In this document: piece after piece, positions 54,265 to 63,076 of the stretch | Layout: every line of letters starts with the position of its first letter | Position numbering within the stretch: position 1 is the stretch's first letter | Assembly: GCA_000023185.1 (NCBI GenBank) | Contig: CP001623.1 | Span: forward strand, 558,001 to 622,000 | Direction: 5' to 3' | From: Rhizobium leguminosarum bv. trifolii WSM1325 | Lineage (GTDB): Bacteria > Pseudomonadota > Alphaproteobacteria > Rhizobiales > Rhizobiaceae | Length of the DNA stretch: 64,000 nt | Translations under genes and position numbers: made by a program | Notes under the pieces: generated by a model | Told to the model about the DNA's origin: nothing | Databases searched by the model: none | What the model saw: only the letters and a program-made list of their open reading frames with translations

Positions 54265-55245
54265 TTGACGACTTCTTCTTCTTCTGCCTTCGACCCACCT
54301 CCCGGTCGGGCGCGCCGCGTTTTGTGTGTCGGCGCCGCGGTTATGGACACCTTGTTTCGCGTACGTTCGCTACCGAACGGCCAGGGCAAAATTCTGCCTT
54401 ACGATATGCTCCAGATCGCCGAAGGCATGGCATCGAGCGCCGCCTTTGCAGTCGCCCGGCTGGGTGGCAAAGCCAGCCTCTGGGGCGCCGTCGGCAATGA
54501 TGCCACCGGCGAACGGATCATTGCCGATCTCAGCAATAGCAGCATAGACACGAGCGGCATGCTGCGCGTCGAAGACGCCCGTTCGGCCGTCTCGACCATC
54601 CTTGTGGATGACCAAGGCGAGCGTTTGATCGTGCCTTTCTACGATGCGGGCCTGCACGAAGCGGTCAAGCCGGTCACCAAAAAGGATATTTCTGCTTTCG
54701 ATGCGGTGCTGGTTGACGTCCGGTGGCCGAAGCTTGCATTGCGGACGCTATTGGCAGCCGCAGAGGCGGGCAAGCCGGCCATTCTCGATGGCGATGTTGC
54801 AGGCGATGGCGTGATCGAGATGCTTGCGCCGGCGGCCAGTCACATCGTGTTCTCACAACCGGCGGCCGAACGGCTTTCTGGAGCAGCCGAGCTGGTGAAG
54901 ATCGTCGGTCTTCTCAAACGAAAGTTCGAGCATGCCTTCATCAGCGTCACGGCGGGCGAAAGTGGCTGCTTCTGGTTCGATGACCGAAGCGGCGAAGTCC
55001 TTCATCTTGCCGCTCCGAAGGTGAGGGCGGTCGATACGCTCGCGGCAGGCGATATCTTCCATGGCGCTTTTGCGCTGGTTGTCGCGGAAGGCCTGCCGAT
55101 TGAAGAGACGATGCGCTTTTCATCCATGGCGGCGGCGCTCAAATGCCAGGTGTTCGGCGGTCGTACCGGCGCACCCAGCAGAGCCGAGGTCTGCAACAGG
55201 CTGCAGGGTTGGGACGCGCCGGTGACAAGGATGGGTGGTCGCTAG
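54265..55245 (+). CDS. PfkB-family carbohydrate kinase
   Basis: ATP-dependent sugar kinase, 326 residues with a TTG start. PfkB features: N-terminal VLCVGAAVMDTLFRVRSLP and GMASSAAFAVARLGGKASLW, and the C-terminal anion-hole motif VDTLAAGDIFHGAFAL, where the catalytic Asp is the D of AAGD (the usual motif is DTTGAGD). It is the last gene of the operon and probably phosphorylates the imported sugar or a keto-deoxy sugar acid, such as KDG. The start codon is uncertain because no good ribosome-binding site precedes it. Confidence 0.88.
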   Translation: MTTSSSSAFDPPPGRARRVLCVGAAVMDTLFRVRSLPNGQGKILPYDMLQIAEGMASSAAFAVARLGGKASLWGAVGNDATGERIIADLSNSSIDTSGMLRVEDARSAVSTILVDDQGERLIVPFYDAGLHEAVKPVTKKDISAFDAVLVDVRWPKLALRTLLAAAEAGKPAILDGDVAGDGVIEMLAPAASHIVFSQPAAERLSGAAELVKIVGLLKRKFEHAFISVTAGESGCFWFDDRSGEVLHLAAPKVRAVDTLAAGDIFHGAFALVVAEGLPIEETMRFSSMAAALKCQVFGGRTGAPSRAEVCNRLQGWDAPVTRMGGR

Positions 55246-55353
55246 AGAAATTCCAGCAATAGTGCGAAGCGGTTTTGCGTCCGGTATTGCGTGAAAACAA
55301 AGAGATAGGGCATGATGCCGAAAAATGTGAGCGGTTTTCGGACGACATCCGTT
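55246..55353. repeat. Intergenic mosaic repeat, copy D (two element types joined)
   Basis: The first half (AGAAATTCCAGCAATAGTGC, core GCGAAGCGGTTTTGCGTCCG, then GAAAACAAAGAGATAG) matches copy B. The second half (CATGATGCCGAAAAATGTGA, core GAGCGGTTTTCGGACGACAT) matches copy C. It fills the whole gap between the kinase stop and the pit stop codon. Confidence 0.72.
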
Positions 55354-56358
55354 CTAGGCGAAGAGGTCCGATAGCCAGTAGCACAGCGCCGAAATGATCG
55401 CAGCGGCGGGGAGTGTGACAACCCAGGCAACAACGATGTTGCCCGCCAAGCCCCAGCGTACGGCGGACAGGCGTCGGGCGGCGCCCACGCCGATGATGGC
55501 GCCGGTGATTGTATGCGTGGTCGAGACCGGGATGCCCAGCCAGGTTGCGCCAAACAGTGTCAATGCTCCGCCTGTTTCGGCACAAAATCCCTGCATTGGG
55601 TTGAGACGGGTGATCTTCGATCCCATCGTATGGACGATCCGCCAGCCGCCGAAAAGGGTACCGAGTGCCATTGCGCTTTGGCATGAGAGAACGACCCAGA
55701 GCGGCACATGGAAACCACCCGTCAGGTAGCCTTGCGAATATAGCAACACGGCGATGATGCCCATCGTCTTCTGAGCGTCGTTGCCCCCATGACCGAGGGA
55801 GTAGAGGGAGGCAGACACAAACTGGAAGACCCGGAATGTCCGATCGACGGCGAAAGGTGTCTGTCGCACGAAAATCCACGACACGATCAGAATGAGCAGA
55901 AGCGCAAGGAAAAATCCGATCGCCGGCGACATCACGATGGCTCCGGCCGTCTTTAGCAACCCGGTCCAGACGATCGAACTGAATCCCGTCTTCATCAGGC
56001 CAGCCCCCACCAGACCGCCGACCAGTGCATGCGATGAACTGGACGGGATCCCAAAGACCCAGGTGACAATGTTCCAGACAATAGCGCCCATCAGCGCCGC
56101 GAAAATGACTTGCGGTGTCACGATGGCCGGATCGATGATGCCGGTTCCAAGCGTTTCTGCGACGTGCAGGCCGAAGAACAGGAAGGCTATGAAATTGAAA
56201 AAGGCCGCCCAAAGCACAGCATATTGCGGACGCAGTACGCGCGTCGACACGATTGTGGCGATGGAATTGGCTGCATCGTGCAGGCCGTTCAGGAAATCAA
56301 AGAAGAGTGCGACAGCCACGAGAGCGGCAAGAAGCGGAAGGGCAAGGGTGGCTTCCAT
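55354..56358 (-). CDS. pit: Low-affinity inorganic phosphate transporter (PiT family)
   Basis: Inner-membrane phosphate permease, about 334 residues. Two PiT signature repeats are visible: FDFLNGLHDAANSIATIVST near the N-terminus and LGHGGNDAQKTMGIIAVLL in the second half, with GIPSSSSHALVGGL and GIPVSTTHTITGAI forming the inverted-repeat pore. The start ATG shares its A with the last base of the orfA stop (TGATG). In Sinorhizobium meliloti the orfA-pit operon is a low-affinity phosphate system that PhoB represses. Confidence 0.93.
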   Translation of the reverse strand: MEATLALPLLAALVAVALFFDFLNGLHDAANSIATIVSTRVLRPQYAVLWAAFFNFIAFLFFGLHVAETLGTGIIDPAIVTPQVIFAALMGAIVWNIVTWVFGIPSSSSHALVGGLVGAGLMKTGFSSIVWTGLLKTAGAIVMSPAIGFFLALLLILIVSWIFVRQTPFAVDRTFRVFQFVSASLYSLGHGGNDAQKTMGIIAVLLYSQGYLTGGFHVPLWVVLSCQSAMALGTLFGGWRIVHTMGSKITRLNPMQGFCAETGGALTLFGATWLGIPVSTTHTITGAIIGVGAARRLSAVRWGLAGNIVVAWVVTLPAAAIISALCYWLSDLFA

Positions 56359-56999
56359 CAAACGTTCTCGATGACGATGCCACTGATCTCATTGGCGACA
56401 TCCTCGAAACGGTCGACGACCTTCTCAAGCTCGCCATAGATCTCGCTGCCGATGAGGTAAGCCATTGCATTTGACGCGCCGTGGCGACGGAAAAGATCCT
56501 TCAAGCCCTGCTCATGCAACTCGTCGGACCGGCCTTCGACACGCGTTACTTCTTCTGCCAGCGCCGCCAGACGGGGAGCATTCGTGCTGATCCGATCGAG
56601 AAGAGGAAGGGCTTCGGCTATCAAATGTGCTGCCTGGACAATGGTCTTTCCCATTTCCTGCATCAGAGGATCGAAGCTTTTCTGCTCGAATAGCCGAATG
56701 GTCTTCACCGTTTTCTGCATCATGTCGATCGCATCATCCATCGACTGGATCAGATCCTTGATGTCGCCACGGTCGAACGGCGTGACAAAACTGCGACGCA
56801 CAGCAAGCAGTACTTCGCGGGTGATCTCGTCCGCTTCATTCTCCAAGGCGACAATCCGTGCACAATGCCCTTCAATGTCTGTGCCGCTCAAAAGTTCGTC
56901 GAGGGCTTCGGCCGCACCGACGACAGTCTTTGCGTGTTGAGCGAACAGATCGAAGAAGCGATCTTCCCGCGGCATGAGTTTTCGAAACCAGTTCAGCAT
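56358..56999 (-). CDS. orfA: PiT accessory protein OrfA (DUF47, PhoU-like)
   Basis: Helical PhoU-like protein of 213 residues that accompanies Pit and is thought to modulate it. It starts MLNWFRKLMPREDRFFDLF and contains VALENEADEITREVLLAVRR and SMDDAIDMMQKTVKTIRLFE, the acidic helix pattern of the DUF47 family. Start ATG 56999 has GGAG upstream, although the frame is open to 57038. It is first in the operon with pit, and the PHO box lies 15 bp upstream. Confidence 0.92.
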   Translation of the reverse strand: MLNWFRKLMPREDRFFDLFAQHAKTVVGAAEALDELLSGTDIEGHCARIVALENEADEITREVLLAVRRSFVTPFDRGDIKDLIQSMDDAIDMMQKTVKTIRLFEQKSFDPLMQEMGKTIVQAAHLIAEALPLLDRISTNAPRLAALAEEVTRVEGRSDELHEQGLKDLFRRHGASNAMAYLIGSEIYGELEKVVDRFEDVANEISGIVIENV

Positions 57000-57013
57000 C
57001 TGCGCTCCATCGA

Positions 57014-57031
57014 CTGTCACAAAGCTGTCAT
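57014..57031 (+). promoter_or_regulatory. PHO box (PhoB-binding site)
   Basis: CTGTCAC-AAAG-CTGTCAT: two direct 7-bp half-sites with a 4-bp spacer, one base away from the classical consensus. It is 15 bp before the orfA start and about 260 bp before ugpB. PhoB occupancy this close to orfA would block transcription of orfA-pit, which fits reported PhoB repression of that operon, and may also help the divergent ugp operon. Confidence 0.75.
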
Positions 57032-57189
57032 AGAGCACGCCGTTGGTCGTGAAAAGCCGTTAGCGACCGATGTCATGGGACTTCCACCGGATCATGCGAG
57101 CCATCAAAGGCTGCCGCAGCGCTTATCATCGATCGGCCACTCCTTCCGGGCAACGGTCTTTACGATCGCTGAGCGAGTTGGTGTCATCA

Positions 57190-57207
57190 AATGTTCATAT
57201 GAACATT
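57190..57207. promoter_or_regulatory. Perfect 18-bp palindrome, candidate GlpR/DeoR operator
   Basis: AATGTTCATATGAACATT is a complete palindrome, 88 bp before the ugpB start. Its half-site TGTTC resembles the GlpR operator consensus (ATGTTCG...CGAACAT). A DeoR/GlpR-type gene is the sixth gene of the downstream operon, so autoregulation through this site is a strong inference. Confidence 0.68.
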
Positions 57208-57294
57208 CTATCTTTGCAAAATGAAACTAGCCTGTTACCATCGAGCTCACGTTCGTAGCGGGAGGCTATGGACCGACAACAAGTGGGAGTGAGG

Positions 57295-58617
57295 ATGAAC
57301 AAGATCGCTTTTTTCCTGTCCGCAGGATTGACCAGCCTATCCTTATCCGTTCCGGCAATGGCGGCCACGAAGATCCAGTGGTGGCACGCAATGGGCGGCG
57401 AGAATGGCGCGAAGCTTGAACAGATCGCCAAGGGGTTCAACGCATCTCAATCTGACTATGAGATCGTCCCGGTATTCAAAGGCACCTATGACGAGACGCT
57501 GACGGGCGCCATTGCTGCGTTCCGCGCCAACCAGCAGCCGGCAATCGTGCAGGTCTATGAAGTCGGTACCGGCACGATGATGGCAGCACAGGGCGCGATC
57601 TATCCCGTCTACCAGTTGATGAAGGACCAAGGGGAGGCCTGGGACCAGAGCAAATTCATTGCTCCGGTCGTCGGTTACTACTCAGACACCAGCGGCAACG
57701 TTCTGTCGTTGCCGTTCAATTCCTCGACGCCGATCATGTATTACAACAAGGATGTCTTCAAAAAGGCGGGGCTTGATCCGGAAACACCGCCGAAAACATG
57801 GGCGGACGTTGAAGCCTTTTCGCGGACGATCATGAAGTCCGGCGCTGCGAAGTGTGGCTTTACCAGCGCCTGGATCTCCTGGATCCAGACTGAAAACCTC
57901 AATGCTTTGCACGACAAGCCCTACTCCACCAAGGCCAACGGCTTTGGCGGCTTGGATGCGGAGTTCACCTTCAACAACGATCTCACGATCCGCCATTGGG
58001 GCAACTTGAAGAAGTGGCAGGACGAGGGGCTCTTCAAATTCGGCGGGCCTGGCGGCGGCGATAATGCTCCTCCGATGTTCTATTCGCAGGAATGCGCGAT
58101 GTACATGAACTCGTCGGCCGGCCGGGCAGGCGTTATCAATAACGCAAAGGCTTTCAAGGTCGGGTTTGCGCCGCTTCCCTACTATGACGACGTCATTACG
58201 CAGCCGCTCAACTCGATTATTGGCGGCGCCACGCTCTGGACACTGAAAGGTCGCCCAGAAGAGGAATACAAGGGTGTCGCGAAGTTCTTCACCTACCTGC
58301 AGAAGCCGGAAGTGCAAGCCGATTGGCATCAGTTCTCCGGCTACCTGCCGATAACCGAGGCTGCCTATAAGCTGGGCCAGGATCAGGGCTATTACGAGAA
58401 GAATCCTGGAGCAGATATCGGCATCAAGCAGCTGACGCGGGTGACACCCACCGATAATTCCAAGGGTATCCGGTTCGGCAACTACGTCCAGGTGCGTGGC
58501 ATCATCGACGATGAGTTTGCAGCATTGCTGGGCGGGAAGAAGACGGCGAAGGAAGCGGTTGATTCCGTGGTCGCACGAGGCAACGAACAGCTTCGCGATT
58601 TCCAGTCCGCCAACTAA
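57295..58617 (+). CDS. ugpB: sn-Glycerol-3-phosphate/glycerophosphodiester-binding protein
   Basis: Periplasmic receptor of the Ugp importer, 440 residues. Sec signal MNKIAFFLSAGLTSLSLSVP, cleaved after AMA. The mature start ATKIQWWHAMGGENG and the stretches VYEVGTGTMMAAQGAIYPV and TSAWISWIQTENLNALHD are characteristic of UgpB. The preferred ATG is 57295; the frame is open from 57268. It is followed by a hairpin and ugpA. First gene of the operon. Confidence 0.94.
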   Translation: MNKIAFFLSAGLTSLSLSVPAMAATKIQWWHAMGGENGAKLEQIAKGFNASQSDYEIVPVFKGTYDETLTGAIAAFRANQQPAIVQVYEVGTGTMMAAQGAIYPVYQLMKDQGEAWDQSKFIAPVVGYYSDTSGNVLSLPFNSSTPIMYYNKDVFKKAGLDPETPPKTWADVEAFSRTIMKSGAAKCGFTSAWISWIQTENLNALHDKPYSTKANGFGGLDAEFTFNNDLTIRHWGNLKKWQDEGLFKFGGPGGGDNAPPMFYSQECAMYMNSSAGRAGVINNAKAFKVGFAPLPYYDDVITQPLNSIIGGATLWTLKGRPEEEYKGVAKFFTYLQKPEVQADWHQFSGYLPITEAAYKLGQDQGYYEKNPGADIGIKQLTRVTPTDNSKGIRFGNYVQVRGIIDDEFAALLGGKKTAKEAVDSVVARGNEQLRDFQSAN

Positions 58618-58628
58618 TGGGCTCCGCG

Positions 58629-58657
58629 ACGGGGGCTGGTGAGAGACCGGCCCCCGT
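58629..58657 (+). terminator. Intercistronic hairpin between ugpB and ugpA
   Basis: ACGGGGGCTGGT (58629-58640) pairs with ACCGGCCCCCGT (58646-58657) with one U-G wobble and a 5-base loop, followed by TTT. It probably attenuates or stabilises the transcript so that UgpB is made in excess over the membrane subunits. Confidence 0.6.
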
Positions 58658-58682
58658 TTCCCATCCGTCAGTGTGAGGGCCC

Positions 58683-59567
58683 ATGCAAACCAAACGGACC
58701 GTATTTCCCAACAAGCTTTTGCCTTACCTGCTCATCGCACCCCAAATTTTCGTGACCGTGGTATTCTTCCTCTGGCCCGCGGCGACGGCATTCTGGCAAT
58801 CTTTCCTGCGCCAGGATGCCTTCGGCTTCAAAACGAGTTTCGTCTGGTTCGAAAACTACCGCCGGCTCTTTGCCGATCCGATCTACATCAACGCCTTCGG
58901 CCACACGCTCATCTTCGCCATTCTCGTGACGGTCCTATCGACGGCGATCGCGCTGCTCCTGGCTGCAGCGGCGATGCGCGTGTTGCGCACCTCTCGCATT
59001 TATTCGACCTTGCTGATCTGGCCCTATGCCGTCGCTCCCGCGATCGCCGGCATTCTTTGGTGGTTCATGTTCAATCCCTCGATCGGCATCGTCGCCTATA
59101 TGTTGCGGGCGATGGGGATCAACTGGAACCATCTGATCAATCCTGACGACGCCATGATCCTGATCGTCATCGCGGCGACTTGGAAGCAGATTTCCTATAA
59201 TTTCTTATTCTTCTTGGCTGCGCTGCAGTCGGTCCCGCGTTCGCTTCAGGAAGCCGGGGCCATCGACGGAGCCGGTCCTGTGAAGCGTTTCTGGACGATC
59301 GTGTTCCCGCTGATCTCACCGACAACCTTCTATCTGATCGTCATCAATATCGTTTACGCGATGTTCGATACCTTCGGCATCATTCATGCGACCACCCAGG
59401 GCGGACCGGCGCGTGCAACCGAGATCCTTGTCTACAAGGTCTATTTCGACGGCTTCATCGGACTGAATTTGGGCTCGTCGGCGGCGCAGTCGGTCATTCT
59501 CATGGTGATCGTCATCGCTCTGACCGCCGTCCAATTCCGCTTCATCGAACGCCGCGTGCAATATTGA
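58683..59567 (+). CDS. ugpA: Glycerol-3-phosphate ABC permease
   Basis: Inner-membrane permease, 294 residues. First helix [20 protein letters not shown], loop [19 protein letters not shown], and EAA motif [20 protein letters not shown]. The tail [13 protein letters not shown] is typical of UgpA proteins. It follows ugpB and the hairpin by 25 bp and precedes ugpE by 12 bp. Confidence 0.94.
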   Translation: MQTKRTVFPNKLLPYLLIAPQIFVTVVFFLWPAATAFWQSFLRQDAFGFKTSFVWFENYRRLFADPIYINAFGHTLIFAILVTVLSTAIALLLAAAAMRVLRTSRIYSTLLIWPYAVAPAIAGILWWFMFNPSIGIVAYMLRAMGINWNHLINPDDAMILIVIAATWKQISYNFLFFLAALQSVPRSLQEAGAIDGAGPVKRFWTIVFPLISPTTFYLIVINIVYAMFDTFGIIHATTQGGPARATEILVYKVYFDGFIGLNLGSSAAQSVILMVIVIALTAVQFRFIERRVQY

Positions 59568-59579
59568 GGAATCCCGAGG

Positions 59580-60428
59580 ATGGTTGAAAATCGCCCCTTC
59601 CTAAATTTCCTGGCGCATCTTGTCCTCATCATCGGCGTCACGATCGTCGTATTTCCCGTCTACGTGGCTTTCATCGCATCGAGCCACGGTCCAAACGACT
59701 TCTTGTCAGGTGTCGTGCCGCTAACGCCGGGCAGCCACATCATCGAGAACTATTCGACGATGCTGTCATCTGGAATGACAAGCTCGGGGGCGCCGCCGAT
59801 CGGGCCCATGATGATCAACTCGCTGATCATGGCGGTTGGCGTCGCCGTCGGGAAGATCGCTATTTCGATCCTTTCGGCCTTTGCTATCGTCTATTTCCGG
59901 TTTCCGTTCCGGACCTTGGCATTTTGGATGATCTTCATCACGCTGATGCTGCCGGTCGAGGTGCGCATCGTGCCGACCTACAAAGTCGTCGCCGATCTCG
60001 GAATGCTGAATAATTACGGCGGCCTCATCATCCCGCTGATCGCATCGGCAACGGCAACCTTCCTGTTTCGTCAGTTCTTTCTGACTGTTCCCGACGAACT
60101 CATGGAGGCTGCCCGTGTCGATGGCGCAGGGCCGATGAAGTTCTTCCGGGATATCCTGCTGCCGCTGTCGATCACCAACATCGCGGCGCTCTTCATCATC
60201 TTGTTCGTGCTCGGCTGGAACCAGTATCTGTGGCCGCTCATCATAACGACCGACCAGAGCTTTTATACCGTCGTGATGGGAATCCAGCGCATGGCAGCGG
60301 TTGCCGATGCCGAGCCGCGCTGGAACCTTGTGATGGCAGCCGTCATTCTGGCCGCCCTGCCACCCGTCCTCGTCATCGTCGCCATGCAACGCCTTTTTGT
60401 CAAAGGCCTGGTCGAAACGGAGAAATGA
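59580..60428 (+). CDS. ugpE: Glycerol-3-phosphate ABC permease
   Basis: Inner-membrane permease, 282 residues. First helix [20 protein letters not shown], long periplasmic loop with [15 protein letters not shown] motif [20 protein letters not shown] and tail [12 protein letters not shown] (UgpE-like). Its stop is one base before the ATPase start. With UgpA it forms the heterodimeric channel. Confidence 0.94.
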   Translation: MVENRPFLNFLAHLVLIIGVTIVVFPVYVAFIASSHGPNDFLSGVVPLTPGSHIIENYSTMLSSGMTSSGAPPIGPMMINSLIMAVGVAVGKIAISILSAFAIVYFRFPFRTLAFWMIFITLMLPVEVRIVPTYKVVADLGMLNNYGGLIIPLIASATATFLFRQFFLTVPDELMEAARVDGAGPMKFFRDILLPLSITNIAALFIILFVLGWNQYLWPLIITTDQSFYTVVMGIQRMAAVADAEPRWNLVMAAVILAALPPVLVIVAMQRLFVKGLVETEK

Positions 60429-60429
60429 A

Positions 60430-61476
60430 ATGGCAACGATCAATATCATCGACGTCAAGAAGAATTATGGCGGCGTTCCGGCGGTCAAGGGCATCAACCT
60501 GTCTGTCGCAGACGGCGAACTCATCGTCCTCGTCGGCCCCTCCGGCTGTGGCAAATCAACCCTGCTTCGCATGATTGCCGGGCTGGAATCCATCAGCGAA
60601 GGCCATGTCGAGATTGCCGGCCGCAATGTCAACAAGGCAGAGCCTGCCGACCGCGATATCGCCATGGTCTTTCAGAATTATGCGCTTTATCCGCATATGA
60701 CCGTACGCGGAAATCTAGAATATGGTTTGAAAAATCGCGGCACCGAACGGGCGGAAATCAACCGCCGCGTGGCGGAGGCTGCCGAGATCCTCGAAATCGG
60801 GCCGATGTTGGATCGTAAACCTCGCGAACTCTCCGGCGGGCAGCGCCAGCGCGTTGCGATGGGGCGGGCGATCGTTCGCGAGCCGGCCGCCTTCCTGTTC
60901 GATGAGCCTCTGTCCAATCTCGATGCCAAATTGCGGGTGCAGATGCGCGTTGAAATACGCCGGCTGCAACGGCGCCTGAAGACCACCAGCATCTACGTCA
61001 CCCATGACCAGCTTGAGGCGATGACGCTGGCCGACCGGCTGGTTGTCATGAACGGAGGACTTGTCGAACAGGTCGGCACGCCCGTGGCGGTCTACGATCG
61101 CCCGGCGAGCCTGTTCGTCGCCAGCTTCATCGGCTCACCGCCTATGAATCTCGTGCCGATCGACGTCCTCAGGGCAGCCGACAGCGCAAGTGCCCTGGCA
61201 TTGCCCGCCGGGACCGATATGGTCGGCCTTCGCCCGGACGCGTTGCTTGTTGCCAAGCCGGTTGAGCCTTCCGTTCGTCTCAATGCAACGGTCGAGTTGC
61301 TCGAGCCAATCGGCGGAGAAAGCCATCTGCATGTGCGATTGGGAGGGAGGCAGCAGACGGTCGTCCTGACCGTACCGGGTCGTCCGGATTTTGCCGAGAA
61401 TGCCAATATCGACGTCTTCGCACGTGTCGGCGCGATGCATCCTTTCAACAGCGATACCGGAAAACGGACGGATTGA
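60430..61476 (+). CDS. ugpC: Glycerol-3-phosphate ABC ATPase (MalK/UgpC type)
   Basis: 348-residue ATPase that energises UgpAE. Walker [19 protein letters not shown]-loop [14 protein letters not shown], signature [15 protein letters not shown], Walker [16 protein letters not shown], switch His in [15 protein letters not shown]. The C-terminal TOBE-like regulatory domain is about 110 residues ([14 protein letters not shown]). As a MalK-type ATPase it could also serve the ATPase-less importer at 51-54 kb, since MalK-type subunits are sometimes shared; that is inference. Confidence 0.94.
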   Translation: MATINIIDVKKNYGGVPAVKGINLSVADGELIVLVGPSGCGKSTLLRMIAGLESISEGHVEIAGRNVNKAEPADRDIAMVFQNYALYPHMTVRGNLEYGLKNRGTERAEINRRVAEAAEILEIGPMLDRKPRELSGGQRQRVAMGRAIVREPAAFLFDEPLSNLDAKLRVQMRVEIRRLQRRLKTTSIYVTHDQLEAMTLADRLVVMNGGLVEQVGTPVAVYDRPASLFVASFIGSPPMNLVPIDVLRAADSASALALPAGTDMVGLRPDALLVAKPVEPSVRLNATVELLEPIGGESHLHVRLGGRQQTVVLTVPGRPDFAENANIDVFARVGAMHPFNSDTGKRTD

Positions 61477-61531
61477 CTCCGGTTTACTATTTCTCCATCC
61501 CAGCCCAGAAGACGATGAAAGAGATGAGACG

Positions 61532-62281
61532 ATGACGACCGTAGAGCCGCGATCCGGCCCGAGACGCAGTGAGGTTCAGGCGCATCGAGGCGCCTCTGCC
61601 ATTGCGCCCGAGAATACCATTGCCGCTTTCCGGGCGGCCGCTGAACAAGGCGCGGAATGGGTCGAACTCGACGTTGCACTTCTTGCCGACGGGACCCCGG
61701 TCGTCATCCATGACGTGTCGATCGATCGCTGTTCCTCGTCGAAGGGAAATCTTGCCGACCTCACCGCGTCAGATCTCGGCGCCATCGACGCTGGCTCATG
61801 GTTCAGCCCGAAATTCAAAGGCGAACCACTGCCGACGCTGGCCCGCGTTGTTTCCGCGCTGGGCGAATTCGGGCTCAACGCCAATGTCGAGATCAAGCAG
61901 CATGCCCATCACAAGTCACTCGACCAGCTGGTCAAAGTCGTCGATCAACATCTGAAGGCGCGGGCGGCGCACACCAGGATCATGATCTCAAGCTTTGATG
62001 CCGCTGCGCTGAAGGGAATGTATGAGATCGATCCAAGCTACGAACTCGCCATGCTGTGGAGCAAGCTGCCTGCGGATTGGCAGGATATCCTTCGGTCGAT
62101 TCCCGCAAAGACCATCCATCTCGACTACAAGGCTCTGAGTATCGGGTTTCTCGAGGAGGCCGTGGGTCGCGGCATCTCGGTGCGGGCGTGGACCTGCAAC
62201 GATCCCAAGCGGCTCGCATCATTCTGGGACGTGGGTTTGACCGGTGTGATAACAGACGACCCCAGTGTCTACCTCACGTAA
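61532..62281 (+). CDS. ugpQ: Glycerophosphodiester phosphodiesterase (UgpQ type)
   Basis: Hydrolyses glycerophosphodiesters to glycerol 3-phosphate and alcohol. 249 residues. GDPD catalytic motifs: QAHRGASAIAPENTIAAF (HR and E), VELDVALLADGTPVVIHD (ExD then HD), and NVEIKQ as the second Glu/Lys region; later the SSFDAAAL and AWTCND segments. No signal peptide, so cytoplasmic, as for UgpQ. ATG 61532 has GAGATGAGACG upstream. Its place after ugpC is the classical UgpBAEC-Q arrangement. Confidence 0.92.
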   Translation: MTTVEPRSGPRRSEVQAHRGASAIAPENTIAAFRAAAEQGAEWVELDVALLADGTPVVIHDVSIDRCSSSKGNLADLTASDLGAIDAGSWFSPKFKGEPLPTLARVVSALGEFGLNANVEIKQHAHHKSLDQLVKVVDQHLKARAAHTRIMISSFDAAALKGMYEIDPSYELAMLWSKLPADWQDILRSIPAKTIHLDYKALSIGFLEEAVGRGISVRAWTCNDPKRLASFWDVGLTGVITDDPSVYLT

Positions 62282-62290
62282 GGAGCGGCG

Positions 62291-63076
62291 ATGGGGCAGC
62301 GGATCATATCGAGCCGACAACGTGAGATCCTTGCGCTGATCGAAACGGAAGGTGTTCAGTACATCGAGGAACTGGCACGTCGGTATGATCTGACGACACA
62401 GACGATCCGTCGTGATATCAATGCATTATGCGATCTCGGGCACGCACGCCGCTTCCACGGCGGCGTCGACTTGCCGGTCGCGGGCAGCAACATCTCACTC
62501 AATGCTCGCGCCCAGCTCAACCGACGGGCCAAGCGGCTGATCGCCAAGCGTGTCGCCGCCGACATAGGGGCAGACGCGACAGTGTTCCTCGGGATCGGCA
62601 GCACGGTTCGGTTCGTCGCCGAGGCGCTGCGTGATCACCAGGGTCTGACGGTGATCACCAATAACATCCACGTCGCCTTGAGCCTTTGCGACGCGCCGAG
62701 CGTCGAGGTCCATTTGACGGGCGGACTTTTGCGCCACGATGACCGCGACGTGGTGGGCACGGATGTGATCAGGTTCGTCGAAAAATTCTATGCGACTTAC
62801 GCAGTCGTCGGCGCGGGCGCTTTGAGCCCGCTCAACGGTCTGATGGATTTCAGCTATAGCGAAGCCCAAATCACCAATGCCCTCCTTGAGAATTCACAAA
62901 CGCAGATTCTGGCCGCAGACGTCAGCAAGTGGACGCGCAACGCGTCCGTGCGTGTTGCGCCATTCAGCAAACTCACCCGCTTCTACACCGATCGGCTGCC
63001 TGGCGAAGCTGCCGCCACCAATGCCCTCGCCGAGAGCGGCTTGGACGTGGTCACATGCAGCGAGGATATGACATGA
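62291..63076 (+). CDS. DeoR/GlpR-family transcriptional repressor
   Basis: 261 residues. DeoR HTH: SSRQREILALIETEGVQYIE then DLTTQTIRRDINALCDLG, followed by the arginine-rich wing ARRFHGGVDLP. The C-terminal sugar-phosphate sensor domain has FLGIGSTVRFVAEAL (phosphate-binding loop) and LTGGLLRHDDRDVVGTDVI. It probably senses glycerol 3-phosphate and represses this ugp operon at the palindrome upstream of ugpB. It overlaps the HAD gene by 4 bp. Confidence 0.92.
   Translation: MGQRIISSRQREILALIETEGVQYIEELARRYDLTTQTIRRDINALCDLGHARRFHGGVDLPVAGSNISLNARAQLNRRAKRLIAKRVAADIGADATVFLGIGSTVRFVAEALRDHQGLTVITNNIHVALSLCDAPSVEVHLTGGLLRHDDRDVVGTDVIRFVEKFYATYAVVGAGALSPLNGLMDFSYSEAQITNALLENSQTQILAADVSKWTRNASVRVAPFSKLTRFYTDRLPGEAAATNALAESGLDVVTCSEDMT

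Noticed and set aside
57181..57198. Second PHO box (GTGTCATCAAATGTTCAT) overlapping the palindrome
   Set aside because: Only the first half-site is close to consensus; the second matches poorly and is better explained by the palindrome.
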